Source of the DNA: Alphaproteobacteria bacterium
Lineage (GTDB): Bacteria; Pseudomonadota; Alphaproteobacteria; DSM-16000; Inquilinaceae
Length of the DNA: 64,000 nucleotides
Direction: 5' to 3'
Assembly (NCBI GenBank): GCA_028281265.1
Contig: JANQKE010000131.1
Coordinates: forward strand, 25,275-89,274
Part shown: positions 49,801 to 58,174 of the stretch, piece after piece
Layout of the letters: each line of letters opens with the position of its first letter
Position numbering within the stretch: position 1 is the first letter of the stretch
The notes under the pieces: generated by a model
Told to the model about the DNA's origin: nothing
Seen by the model: only the letters and a program-made list of their open reading frames with translations
The model's database searches: none
Position numbers and translations under genes: made by a program

Positions 49801-51676
49801 CCTCGGCCGGATTGCGGGGCACCGTGCCGTCGGCGGTCTGCGAGTCGCTGCGATAGACGGCGTCGTCCCCCACCCCCGGTCCGGGCGGTGCCGCGCCGGA
49901 GGGTTTGCCGTCAACCAGTGGGGCACCGATCAGGCCTTCGAAGGCGACCGTCGGCGGCTCGCGGTCCGCCCAGCCGACGCGGGCGATCAGGTGGCCCAGG
50001 CGCATCGGCTCGGCCTGGGTATCGCGATCGGTCGTCAGATTGGTGACGTACGGATCGGGGAGCGTCGGCATCCAGTTGCCGACCGTGAACAGCAGCGCCA
50101 GCTCGCCGTCGACGACCCGCGTCTCGTCCGCAAGGGTGCCGGAGAACCCCAGCATCAGCGGGCCGAACACCGACAGATAGGCGTTCTCCAGCGCCAGGCG
50201 CAGCGGCTCCCCCTGAACCGGCGGGGCCGCGCCGACCAGCGCCTGCATCATCACGCCGACGCGGCCGCCATGGTGGCGCAGCATCGTGCCGGTGGTCACG
50301 TCGACCGCCGGCAACGGCCGCCCCAGCGCATCGACCGGCCGATCCAGGACCGGCGTCGTCAGCGAGGAGAAGCCGACATAGTCGCCGCGGGCGGTGTCGC
50401 AGCCGACGACCAAGGTGAACGGATCGGGGAAGCGGGTCGTCAGCGGCAGCGGCTTGCCGCTGTCCGGTAGGGCCCAAAGGCCGAAGCGCTGCGCCGCCGA
50501 TGCCGATGGCGGTGCCGTCTGCCGCGAGCTGATGGCGAACAGGCTGTGACCGGCCAGGATCTGCGGCTCGGCCATCCGACTGGGCCCGTCCGGGCCGCCA
50601 TGCCACACCGCCCCCAGGGGCTGCTTGCCGACCATCAGCCACGCGCCCTCCCCGTCCGCCTCCGCCAGGGCCGACGGGGCCAGGGCGGACAGCGGCACGG
50701 TCCAGCCCGCCTCGACGATCGCGGTCTTGCCGGACAGTCTGGCAAGCTTGGTTTCGACCCGGTCGCCGTCGAACGCATCGGGCTCGACCGAGCACTCGAA
50801 GACGATCCGGTTCAACGCGGCGTCGTAGCGGACGCCGCCATCGGGGCTGAACTCGAAGGTCTGGCCGAACAGCTCTGCTGCGCCGCCGCCGAGCTCGACC
50901 AACACGCCGCCGTCCCACCGGATCGCCAACCGCGAGGGGGCGGTGACGTCGGCGTCGGGGCAATGGTCCGGGCCGCCGGGCCGGACATCTTCGAGATCCA
51001 GGCGAATGGCGCCCTTGAACGGCGCCGGCACCGTAATCACCCCGCCGTCAAAGCGAGTCGTGCCGTCGAGATCGACCGCCCCGTCGGTCACCCGGACGCC
51101 GACATAGCGGTCGGCCGGCGCGCCGGTCGCCAGCGCATCGGCGCGGATCCACACGGTGCCGGGTTCGATATCGACATCCGGGTTGGTCTGGGTGGTGCGC
51201 CGCCGGCCCGAGGTCAGCACCATCAGCGGTGCCGCCTCCCCGTCGACCTCTATGGTCAACCGAGCGGCGGCGAGGAAGACGTCGAACACCGTGACGATGC
51301 CGCCGGGCCCGCGGAACGGCCCCAATATCAGATCGGCCCGCATGTTGCGGATGCGGTCGGCGAACCCTTCGATCGTCAGCGGCATGCTGTTGGACAGGGT
51401 CCGCGCCTGGACCGTGGCACGCCGGTCCCCGATCAGGCGGACGGTCTCGTCCGCCTCGGCGGTGGTGAGCGTCGCTTCGACGGCGGCCGCCGCTTCCGGC
51501 GGCACGTCCGCTGCCCCGATGGCGGACGCCAGGGCGGCGGCGCGTTCGGGAGCGGCGGCCAGATCCCGCATCAACACCCGACGCACGGTGTCAAGCTGTT
51601 CGGGCTCGACGCCGGGTTCGCTGCGCAGCGCCTCGGTCAGCCGGGCCACCAGGGCGGTGAGTGTGCTGTCCGACAT
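46853..51676 (-). CDS. Giant uncharacterised protein, gene 1 of a two-gene locus (1607 aa)
   Basis: No family recognised. Residues ~1-95 are helical (LTALVARLTEALRSEPGVEP, LDTVRRVLMRDLAAAPERAA). A long beta-rich region of repeated short strand-turn motifs follows. A short helical segment sits near 620-665 (EDAWREAIDRANGALAKQRD and following). The last ~200 residues alternate Gly/aromatic/aliphatic positions (GPFEASAMIGIGPVVQYDG, GGFLFLEGKIDLVIVKVVIY), as in a beta-sheet barrel or roll. No signal peptide is seen. I chose ATG 51676 (MSDSTLTALV) over 51718. The promoter should lie in 51677-51994. Base composition is uniform with neighbours. Function unknown. Confidence 0.8.
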   Translation of the reverse strand: MSDSTLTALVARLTEALRSEPGVEPEQLDTVRRVLMRDLAAAPERAAALASAIGAADVPPEAAAAVEATLTTAEADETVRLIGDRRATVQARTLSNSMPLTIEGFADRIRNMRADLILGPFRGPGGIVTVFDVFLAAARLTIEVDGEAAPLMVLTSGRRRTTQTNPDVDIEPGTVWIRADALATGAPADRYVGVRVTDGAVDLDGTTRFDGGVITVPAPFKGAIRLDLEDVRPGGPDHCPDADVTAPSRLAIRWDGGVLVELGGGAAELFGQTFEFSPDGGVRYDAALNRIVFECSVEPDAFDGDRVETKLARLSGKTAIVEAGWTVPLSALAPSALAEADGEGAWLMVGKQPLGAVWHGGPDGPSRMAEPQILAGHSLFAISSRQTAPPSASAAQRFGLWALPDSGKPLPLTTRFPDPFTLVVGCDTARGDYVGFSSLTTPVLDRPVDALGRPLPAVDVTTGTMLRHHGGRVGVMMQALVGAAPPVQGEPLRLALENAYLSVFGPLMLGFSGTLADETRVVDGELALLFTVGNWMPTLPDPYVTNLTTDRDTQAEPMRLGHLIARVGWADREPPTVAFEGLIGAPLVDGKPSGAAPPGPGVGDDAVYRSDSQTADGTVPRNPAEEDAWREAIDRANGALAKQRDEAVARNAQLTATIVDAGRELMGPGGGGLLLDVSTNRHQIGVAIGTGRTLHHRATHAAAAGGTGAPFTVQALSVWTRTENVHVFTLPLVQWEPVRTLDIDQNVPAMGYFPTPLASPDDGGPTVIGMRSARLTAAIPDLALETMVDEFGNGRGMGMVTTLPFGLKAGLMLQPTDQLARRADTAAFTAPTFDEAGEALAGGLQLTLRAEGGIERPGRESPSFQGAAAQLLNGVDLVTGAPLGISVLGETLTPAASVETMFNNEFAGANPRVPLTRYDVSGYGGTTFSDWANPQGAFAEATKVQFALMVGRTALEVIKFASMIYPWGIRVTRSVTIERRGGGGVIRRDSGWQASSPGLFDFRVDGVAPNEIAAMDKHPGLIRGVFAVERIRGLGRPEIGLPDGGSVVPMAFDCDVAIDGVEGDGRARVEGMVGYLHLTPVGRPITAAAMAALLEAEGASGGPIDTPVRIGGTRFTLRGLRVEVDGVPDVRGDLTLVGAVRGTPVFGSSGAWSVIRQPGPAGAGAPEEAETITDGTPVIRSGRIGPPSGNALTFPAGRGDFRFAEAEDLHRPVAPAWEIGLLQTTATHAFLYRRPHIRAGAPRIESTLHPLFADLYARSTTSALFPAVDSCIELVDRPYRLMVSPTTGFFRLDPPVALPNPRPELFMSEGPDRMRVDYAGTTLSLEIEDDRWSVAMPDLETWNDMGSLEKVSGLKASIIGGTDVKPQLTDIETLLAPAFETIMNFMPGIDARGVHGPVDLSATNVKVKVKAVTGFEKTFDIAGIWSATVFGYMDVGSESDSSGVYSSYIGAIVGVDIRGQTPPNPWFFVVGCRFEIGGKSYQSGPLVNTSKATFEAKLYVGVGIGGRLGPFEASAMIGIGPVVQYDGAWRYGGFLFLEGKIDLVIVKVVIYAEFAMLGYAAPDASGVTQSFVDYQGEVGIKVKIAVFFSIKVTVQIVKTDQVSNNVP

Positions 51677-51994
51677 CGCGAGTCTGCCCCCAGCCATTGT
51701 TGCCTGCCAGCGCGCCACAGCACACGCAGATGAACATCTTGTTAGTCATACTGTGACCTGGGCGGCAGCCAATGTCAAAGTCTTATTCCAGCAGGGGTTT
51801 TATTGGAAACGCCTTATAAATCGATATCTGTTCGAAGATCGATACGATCGGATGCGGAACGCTTCCGATCCCTCAAAGTTGCGGCAAAACCGCTTATCAC
51901 GATTTACCCAGTATGCACTGATGATCGGGCTGCCTGTGGGTCGACAGGAACCGGATATCCGCCGATGATCCGTCGACCGACAAGGAGGGACCCG
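51677..51994. other. AT-richer divergent promoter region between the giant locus and lysE-like gene
   Basis: About 318 bp without a credible gene. It is visibly more AT-rich than its flanks (about 51760-51960). It holds a TTGACA-like element on the minus strand (51773-51778), the inverted repeat at 51846-51870 and ATCGAT-rich sequences. It must carry the promoters for both directions; no riboswitch or further repeat was found. Confidence 0.5.
51846..51870. promoter_or_regulatory. 25-bp inverted repeat in the divergent region
   Basis: GATCGGA-T-GCG pairs with CGC-T-TCCGATC around GAA, one mismatch in 11 positions. It lies 125 bp upstream of the LysE-like gene and 170 bp upstream of the giant gene on the other strand. 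It may be an operator or a transcript hairpin. Confidence 0.4.
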
Positions 51995-52618
51995 ATGACG
52001 GCTGAGCTGTACCTGGCCTATCTGGCGACGATCGCCGTGTTCTTCGCCTCGCCGCCCGGGCCGAGCCAAGCCTTGATGATCTCCAACAGTCTGCGGTTGG
52101 GCCTCAGGCGGGCCCTGCCGACGATCGGCGGCGATCTCTCGGCCAATGCGATCCAGATGACCCTGGCCGGATTCGGGCTGACGGCCGTCATCGCCGGCTC
52201 CGGGCTGCTGCTCGGCATCGTGAAATGGGCCGGGATCGCCTATCTGGTCTACATCGCGGTGCGCACCTGGGTCAGCCGGGTCGACCCGCTGGCCCACGCC
52301 CCCCAAGGCAGACTGTCGTCCCCGGCGGCGCAGGGCTTCGTCACCTCGATGGCCAACCCCAAGGCGATCCTGTTCTTCGGCGCCCTGTTCCCGCAGTTCA
52401 TCGATCCCGGCAGCCCGATCGCCCCGCAACTCCTGATCCTCGGGGCGACCTATCTCGTGGTCGACGGGATCCTGCTGCTCGCCTGGGGGGCGGCGGCGGG
52501 TGGCATGCGGCAGTGGCTCGCGACCTCGGGCCGGCTGATCAACCGGCTGTCCGGCGGCATGATGCTGCTGGCCGCAGCGATGCTCGCCGGACGCTCGGTC
52601 GAGCCGACATCCCGCTGA
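51995..52618 (+). CDS. LysE/RhtB-family amino-acid exporter
   Basis: 207-residue six-helix exporter, a paralogue of the gene at 38682. YLAYLATIAVFFASPPGPSQALMISNSLRLG carries the PGP motif. GITYLVYIAVRTW-like TM3, the second signature TSMANPKAILFFGALFPQFIDPGSP and DGILLLAWGAAAG follow. AAGGAGG nine bases upstream strongly supports ATG 51995. A CTAG-flanked repeat B3 follows the stop. Substrate unpredicted. Confidence 0.92.
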   Translation: MTAELYLAYLATIAVFFASPPGPSQALMISNSLRLGLRRALPTIGGDLSANAIQMTLAGFGLTAVIAGSGLLLGIVKWAGIAYLVYIAVRTWVSRVDPLAHAPQGRLSSPAAQGFVTSMANPKAILFFGALFPQFIDPGSPIAPQLLILGATYLVVDGILLLAWGAAAGGMRQWLATSGRLINRLSGGMMLLAAAMLAGRSVEPTSR

Positions 52619-52650
52619 CGGACCCTGAAGCAGGCCGCCGGGTATGAGTT

Positions 52651-52755
52651 CTAGATCAACCTGCGTTCAGATGGGCCCATCTGAACGCAGACAAGGTGAT
52701 CGATTTCAAGGAGGGAGAGCATCCTGGGGTCCGTTCGGACCCCAGGATACCCTAG
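52651..52755. repeat. Repeat family B, copy B3 (CTAG-flanked, 105 bp)
   Basis: The best copy. CTAG at both ends; a perfect 30-bp palindrome (CTGCGTTCAGATGGG / CCCATCTGAACGCAG, 52661-52690); a 28-bp palindrome (ATCCTGGGGTCCG / CGGACCCCAGGAT, 52721-52748) around TT; and between them AAGGTGATCGATTTCAAGG, the segment conserved with B1. Confidence 0.85.
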
Positions 52756-52788
52756 CGGCCTTCTTGCGCCATCAACCGGCGCTGCCGA

Positions 52789-54915
52789 TCAGCCTTGGGC
52801 GAGCACGGCCAGCAGCAACAGCGCCACGATATTGGTGATCTTGATCATCGGGTTGACCGCCGGCCCGGCGGTGTCCTTGTACGGATCGCCGACCGTATCC
52901 CCGGTGACCGCGGCCTTGTGGGCTTCGGAACCCTTGCCGCCATGGTTGCCGTCTTCGATGTACTTCTTGGCGTTGTCCCAGGCACCGCCGCCGGCGGTCA
53001 TGGAGATCGCCACGAACAGGCCGGTGACGATCACGCCCAGCAGCATCGCCCCGACGGCCGAGAACGCTTCGGACTTGCCGCCGATCAGCCAGACCAGCAG
53101 GAACACCACGATCGGGGCCAGGACCGGCAGCATCGAGGGGACGATCATCTCCTTGATCGCGGATTTGGTCAGCAGATCGACCGCCCGGGCGTAGTTCGGC
53201 TTGGAGGTGCCGGCCATGATACCCGGATCCTCGCGGAACTGCCGGCGGACTTCCTCGACCACCGAGCCGGCGGACCGGCCTACGGCCGTCATGCTCAGCG
53301 CACCGAACAGGAACGGCAAGAGACCACCGATGAACAGCCCGACCACGACATACGGGTTCGCCAGGGAGAAGTTCAGCCGTACGTCGGCGAAGAAGCCGTA
53401 CGTCTCCGGGTTGGCGATGAAGTACTCGAGGTCGGCACTGTACGCTGCGAACAGCACCAGCGCGCCCAGACCGGCGGAGCCGATGGCGTAGCCCTTGGTC
53501 ACCGCCTTGGTGGTGTTGCCGACGGCGTCCAGCGCATCGGTGGTGGCGCGGACCGACTCGTCCAGATCCGCCATCTCGGCGATGCCGCCGGCATTGTCAG
53601 TCACCGGCCCGTACGCGTCGAGCGCCACGACCATCCCGGCCAAGGCCAGCATGGCGGTCACGGCGATCGCGATCCCCAACAGGCCGCCGATCAGATACGT
53701 GCCGATGATCGCGGCACAGATGATCAGCGCAGGCACCGCCGTCGCTTCCATCGAGACGGCGAGGCCCTGGATCACGTTGGTGCCGTGGCCCGTGGTCGAG
53801 GCTTGCGCGACCGAACGGACCGGCCGGTACTCCGTCCCCGTATAGTACTCCGTCACCCAGACGATCAGCCCGGTCACGACCAGACCGATGACCGCACAGG
53901 TGAACAGCCCGCCGCCGGTGACGGTGAACACCGTACCGCCGACCGCGTACTCATACGCCGTCCCGAACCCCAGCACCCAGGCCGTAATCCCGCCGATCCC
54001 GACCAGCGACAGCACGGCCGACGCGATGAAGCCCTTGTAGAGGGCCCGCATGATGCCCTGGCTGCTGTCGAGCTTGACGAAGAAGGTGCCGATGATCGAG
54101 GCGACGATGCAGATGCCCCCGATCGCCAGCGGATAGGCCATCATGGCCGACAGTTGCTCGGGCCCGCCGATGAAGAAGATCGAGGCGAGCACCATGGTGG
54201 CGACCACGGTCACGGCGTAGGTTTCGAACAGGTCGGCGGCCATGCCGGCACAGTCGCCGACATTGTCGCCGACATTGTCGGCGATCACGGCGGGGTTGCG
54301 CGGATCGTCTTCCGGGATACCGGCTTCGACCTTACCCACCAGGTCGGCCCCGACATCGGCCCCCTTGGTGAAGATGCCGCCGCCCAGCCGCGCGAAGATG
54401 GAAATCAGCGAAGCCCCGAAACCCAGGGCGACCAGCGGATCGATCAGGCCCCGGCCTTCCGCGCCCATCGCCAGCAGGATGATGTAGTAGCCCGCGACGG
54501 CCAGAAGCGCCAGGCCGGCGACTAGCATGCCGGTCACCGCGCCGGACTTGAACGCCACGTCGAGGCCCTTGGCGAGGCCCTGACGGGCTGCCTCCGCCGT
54601 GCGCACATTGGCGCGGACGGAGATCAGCATGCCGATATACCCCGCCGCCCCGGACAGGACGGCGCCGATGACAAAGCCGATACCCACGGTGATCGACAGC
54701 AGGAAGGAGACGATGACCGCGATCACCACGCCGACGATGGCGATCGTTCGGTACTGCCGGTTCAGATAGGCGCCGGCCCCTTCCTGGACGGCCGCGGCGA
54801 TCTCCTGCATGCGGGCCGTGCCCGCGCTCTCGGCCAGAACCGAGCGGGATGCCCAGACCCCATACGCGATCGCCAGCAGCGCGCAGACGATCGCGAAGCT
54901 CAATACCAATTCCAT
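52789..54915 (-). CDS. hppA: Membrane-bound proton-translocating pyrophosphatase, K+-independent type
   Basis: Integral membrane enzyme of 708 residues with about 16 helices that couples PPi hydrolysis to proton export or uptake. The catalytic loop [20 protein letters not shown] with [15 protein letters not shown] contains the Mg-PPi binding aspartates (DNVGDNVGD). [18 protein letters not shown] has Lys where K+-dependent enzymes have Ala, so K+-independence is expected. [16 protein letters not shown] and [13 protein letters not shown] are also conserved, and the C-terminus [18 protein letters not shown] is intact. ATG 54915 begins [14 protein letters not shown]. The enzyme conserves energy from biosynthetic PPi, common in Rhodospirillales. 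Confidence 0.97.
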   Translation of the reverse strand: MELVLSFAIVCALLAIAYGVWASRSVLAESAGTARMQEIAAAVQEGAGAYLNRQYRTIAIVGVVIAVIVSFLLSITVGIGFVIGAVLSGAAGYIGMLISVRANVRTAEAARQGLAKGLDVAFKSGAVTGMLVAGLALLAVAGYYIILLAMGAEGRGLIDPLVALGFGASLISIFARLGGGIFTKGADVGADLVGKVEAGIPEDDPRNPAVIADNVGDNVGDCAGMAADLFETYAVTVVATMVLASIFFIGGPEQLSAMMAYPLAIGGICIVASIIGTFFVKLDSSQGIMRALYKGFIASAVLSLVGIGGITAWVLGFGTAYEYAVGGTVFTVTGGGLFTCAVIGLVVTGLIVWVTEYYTGTEYRPVRSVAQASTTGHGTNVIQGLAVSMEATAVPALIICAAIIGTYLIGGLLGIAIAVTAMLALAGMVVALDAYGPVTDNAGGIAEMADLDESVRATTDALDAVGNTTKAVTKGYAIGSAGLGALVLFAAYSADLEYFIANPETYGFFADVRLNFSLANPYVVVGLFIGGLLPFLFGALSMTAVGRSAGSVVEEVRRQFREDPGIMAGTSKPNYARAVDLLTKSAIKEMIVPSMLPVLAPIVVFLLVWLIGGKSEAFSAVGAMLLGVIVTGLFVAISMTAGGGAWDNAKKYIEDGNHGGKGSEAHKAAVTGDTVGDPYKDTAGPAVNPMIKITNIVALLLLAVLAQG

Positions 54916-55153
54916 GGATGGTCCCTCTGGTGATCCCCCGCCTCGGGAGTCGTTATGATCGGCCGGGACCAAGGCCGACGGCCCCGATCCGGACCCGTTA
55001 TGGCGGACTGGAGGTGATCGGACGGCCCGGGTTCGACCCGGTCCGTTCCGTCAAGGCGGCCGGACCATGCCAGATGGCCCAACGCCAAGCAACGCCGTAG
55101 CCGGCACCGCGGCTACACCTTCGTTGCAGGGCGCCAAGGCAGACGTGGGCGGC

Positions 55154-56383
55154 TCACGCCTGGTGCGGCACGCCGGGATCCGGGCGGAAGAACTTCAGCC
55201 ACACCACCGCACCCATGGCGATCGCGAGCGGAGGGGCGACACCGAGATTGACAGCCGCCCAGCCGAAATTGCTGTGCAGATAGCCCGAACTGAACGCCGC
55301 GGCGGCCACCAGGCTGAACACGATGAAATCGTTCATCGCTTGCGTCTTGTTGCGCTCGGACGGCGTGTACGTCTCGGTCGCCAGCGTGGTGCCGCCGATG
55401 AACATGAAGTTCCAGCCCAGGCCCAGCAGGATCAGCCCGACGAAGAAATTGGTGAACTCGATCCCCGACAGGTTGACCGCCAGGCAGATGAAGTTGAGCA
55501 CCGCGCCCACGATGATGATGGTCGGCGCACCGAACCGCCGGATCAGATGGCCGGTGAAGAAACTGGGTGCGAACATCGCGATCGCGTGGAACTGGATCAC
55601 CCGGGCCGAGTCGCCGAACGCGAAGCCGCAGGCCACCATCGCCAGGGGGGTCGACGTCATCACCAGCGACATCACGGCGTAACCGATCGCCGCCGACAGC
55701 ACGGCGACGACGAAGGTCGGCTGGCTTGCGATCACCGTCAACGGCCGGCCCTTGTCCTGCTTCTGGGCAGCGGTCAGCGGCGGGATCTCGATGAACTGCA
55801 TCAGTCCGAGCACCGCCACCGACAGCCCCATGATCACCACGTAGCAACCGGCGAACAGCACCGGGCTGAACCATGCTTGGGAGATCTTGGCCAGCTCCGG
55901 GCCCATGATGGCGGCGACGATGCCACCGGCCAGAACCAGGCTGATCGCGGTCGACCGATAGCTCTCCCGCGCCGTGTCGGCCGCGGCGAACCGGTAGAAC
56001 TGCACAAAGGCGTTGTAGACGCCGATGAAGATGGTCCCGGCGGAAAACGTCCAGAAACTCGCCTCGAAGATCCCATAGGCGCAGAGGAAGGCGCCGATGA
56101 ACCCGATCACGGCCCCGACCGAGAAGCCCACCCGGCGGCCGGCATGGCGCATGAATAGCGACGCCGGGATGGTCGCCAGCATCGTGGCGGTGAACTGCAA
56201 CGCCAGCGGCAGGGTCGCCAACCCCTTGTCGATCGCCAGGCTGTAGCCGACCAGCGGCGCGGTGACGATCATGATCGAGTTGCCCGACTGGGACAGCGCG
56301 GTGCACGCCGACAGCAGCCAGACATTCTTCTTGGTCGGATCGTGCCGGGCGTCTTCGGCCAGGGGGACATCGGTCGTCGTCAT
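55154..56383 (-). CDS. MFS transporter
   Basis: 409-residue major facilitator with 12 predicted helices. It starts after a charged N-terminus (MTTTDVPLAEDARHDPTKKN). MRHAGRRVGFSVGAVIGFIGA is the loop 2-3 region and FTGHLIRRFGAPTIIIVGAV the corresponding second-half motif. TYTPSERNKTQAMNDFIVFS is a distinctive conserved loop of a proteobacterial MFS group. ATG 56383 is preferred to 56419. No linked regulator. Substrate unknown. Confidence 0.87.
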   Translation of the reverse strand: MTTTDVPLAEDARHDPTKKNVWLLSACTALSQSGNSIMIVTAPLVGYSLAIDKGLATLPLALQFTATMLATIPASLFMRHAGRRVGFSVGAVIGFIGAFLCAYGIFEASFWTFSAGTIFIGVYNAFVQFYRFAAADTARESYRSTAISLVLAGGIVAAIMGPELAKISQAWFSPVLFAGCYVVIMGLSVAVLGLMQFIEIPPLTAAQKQDKGRPLTVIASQPTFVVAVLSAAIGYAVMSLVMTSTPLAMVACGFAFGDSARVIQFHAIAMFAPSFFTGHLIRRFGAPTIIIVGAVLNFICLAVNLSGIEFTNFFVGLILLGLGWNFMFIGGTTLATETYTPSERNKTQAMNDFIVFSLVAAAAFSSGYLHSNFGWAAVNLGVAPPLAIAMGAVVWLKFFRPDPGVPHQA

Positions 56384-56521
56384 GACGACGACCCTATCCG
56401 CGACCGCGGCACCGGGCAACGAATGCCCTCAGCAACCCAGGGTCTTCAGGCCCATCGATCGAACGAACTGATCCAGCGCAAGGCCGCGGCCGATCGGGCC
56501 GTCGGGGTCGCGGCCACCGGA

Positions 56522-56977
56522 TCAGAAGACCTGCTGGTCGACCGCCTGGATCAGCACCTGGCGCACCGCATCCCGTCCGAGGATCTCGACCGAGGCCTGC
56601 CGCACCGTCTGCCGCACCGTATCGAGCTGCAGCACGCCGCCGTCGATCAGCTCCTCGTGGTGCAGTTCGCCGTACAAGGCCGACATGTAGGCGTCGTGCA
56701 GCAGCGGCGAGATCTGAATGACACGGTCCGCGATCGTCTCGTCCGGCACCTCCAGCGTGAAAACGAGCGTGACGTGCTGGGCCACGCGGCCGGACCGGAT
56801 CAGCGGCAGCCGCACGGGCTGGAAGTCGACGAACACCGGGTCGGGCGGCACGTCGACCACCTCCTCGGCCGCTTCGTCGGCACTGGCCTCCTTGGGCTGC
56901 AGCACGAACAGCCAGGCGGCGGCCCCTCCACCGCCCAGCAGCAGCAACACCGCACCCAAGATGAAGATTTTCTTCAC
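56522..56977 (-). CDS. FliL-like flagellar basal-body-associated protein
   Basis: 151-residue membrane-anchored protein. It begins MKKIFILGAVLLLLGGGGAAAWLFV, a single N-terminal helix, then an acidic linker and the FliL domain (PVFVDFQPVRLPLIRSGRVAQH ... HVTLVFTLEV ... ILGRDAVRQVLIQAVDQQVF). FliL sits at the flagellar stator and normally occurs in a flagellar operon, but no other flagellar gene is in the window. It may be a stray FliL or a FliL-like membrane protein. The family fit is good for length, topology and C-terminal helix, and I did not run a profile search. Confidence 0.75.
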   Translation of the reverse strand: MKKIFILGAVLLLLGGGGAAAWLFVLQPKEASADEAAEEVVDVPPDPVFVDFQPVRLPLIRSGRVAQHVTLVFTLEVPDETIADRVIQISPLLHDAYMSALYGELHHEELIDGGVLQLDTVRQTVRQASVEILGRDAVRQVLIQAVDQQVF

Positions 56978-57079
56978 GGTATTCCTCTCGGGCCGCTTTG
57001 CGGCCGGTCTTCAGCGTGCCGGAGAATGCCGGGCAACCGTTAAACGGGTCTTAAGGCCGGCCAACCGGCGCGCCCGCGC

Positions 57080-58012
57080 TCAGGCGTCCATCAACCCGCG
57101 CACATGCACCGCCACGCTCTCCGCCAGCCCGACGAGGTCGTAGCCGCCTTCGAGGGTGGAAACGATCCGCCGATCGCTGTGCCGGGCGGCGATGGCGACG
57201 AGTTCCGCGGTAATCCAGGCATAGTCGTCGGCACGCAGACGCAGATGCGCCAGCGGGTCGCGCGCATGGGCATCGAACCCGGCGGAGATGATGAGCAGTC
57301 CGGGGGCGAACGCATCCAGCGCCGGCAGCAGGGAATCCCGCCAGGCCGTCCGGAAGACCTCGCTGTCCGCCCCGGGCGCGAGGATGACGTTGCGGACATT
57401 GTCGGCCACCCCGCGCTCATCGGGGAACCCGGTCCCGGGATAGAGCGGATACTGATGACTGGAGGCGTAGAACAAGGCCGGATCGTCGGCGAAGACCGCT
57501 TGCGTGCCTTGGCCGTGATGGACGTCGAAATCCACCACCGCGACCCGTTCGACCCCCCAGCGCGCCCGCGCATGCAGGGCCGCCACCGCGGCGTTGTTGA
57601 ACAGGCAGAAGCCGCCGGCCTCGGCCGGGCCGGCATGGTGGCCCGGCGGGCGCACCGCGGCGAACGCCGCCCGGGCCCACCCTTCCATCACCGCATCGAC
57701 GGCCGCGACGGCCGCCCCCGCGGCCCGCAGCATCGCTTCCCGGCTGCCGGCACTCACCACGGTGACGTCATCGATGTGCACCAGATGGTCGGGCTCCGCC
57801 GGGCAGAGGTTGAGCATCGCGTCCACATAGTCGGCCGGGTGGACCCGGCAGAGCTGAGCCTCGGTGGCGCGGGGCGCGTCCTCCCGAACCAGCATGTGGA
57901 AGGTCTCGTCCTCCAGGGCTTTCTGGATCGCCCGGAGCCGGTCGGCGCATTCGGGATGGTCGCCGGTATCGTGCTCCAGGCAAGCCGGGTGGCTGAAGAA
58001 GGCGGTCTGCAT
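57080..58012 (-). CDS. Histone deacetylase-like amidohydrolase (class II HDAC/AcuC/ApaH-like)
   Basis: 310-residue zinc deacetylase. MQTAFFSHPACLEHDTGDHPECADRLRAI is the family start. The active-site His pair lies in FAAVRPPGHHAGPAEAGGFC, the zinc ligands in RVAVVDFDVHHGQGTQAVF and ISAGFDAHARDPLAHL, and the substrate Tyr region in STLEGGYDLVGLAESV, all intact. It can deacetylate acetyl-lysine or polyamine substrates; the true substrate in bacteria is usually unknown. ATG 58012 starts the domain exactly. It lies upstream of the FliL-like gene on the same strand. Confidence 0.94.
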   Translation of the reverse strand: MQTAFFSHPACLEHDTGDHPECADRLRAIQKALEDETFHMLVREDAPRATEAQLCRVHPADYVDAMLNLCPAEPDHLVHIDDVTVVSAGSREAMLRAAGAAVAAVDAVMEGWARAAFAAVRPPGHHAGPAEAGGFCLFNNAAVAALHARARWGVERVAVVDFDVHHGQGTQAVFADDPALFYASSHQYPLYPGTGFPDERGVADNVRNVILAPGADSEVFRTAWRDSLLPALDAFAPGLLIISAGFDAHARDPLAHLRLRADDYAWITAELVAIAARHSDRRIVSTLEGGYDLVGLAESVAVHVRGLMDA

Positions 58013-58174
58013 GAACACACTCCGGAGGCCGTGGCAGGGAAACCGGTGATCGGGGCTCGGGCCCTGGGGCCGGTGGGAGCCCAGACGGGACCCTATAGCG
58101 TCCCCGCCTGCAAGCGGACTGTGGGATGGATCAACCCGAACGGGATCCACCCACACCCAGCCCGAGCGGCACGT

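Noticed and set aside
52795..54525. 576-codon plus-strand frame over hppA
   Set aside because: Antisense shadow of the H+-pyrophosphatase, whose motifs are complete on the minus strand.
55037..55153. Start of a gene upstream of the MFS at 55154
   Set aside because: Only short Arg/Pro-rich frames are present; the region holds no clear gene, RNA or hairpin.
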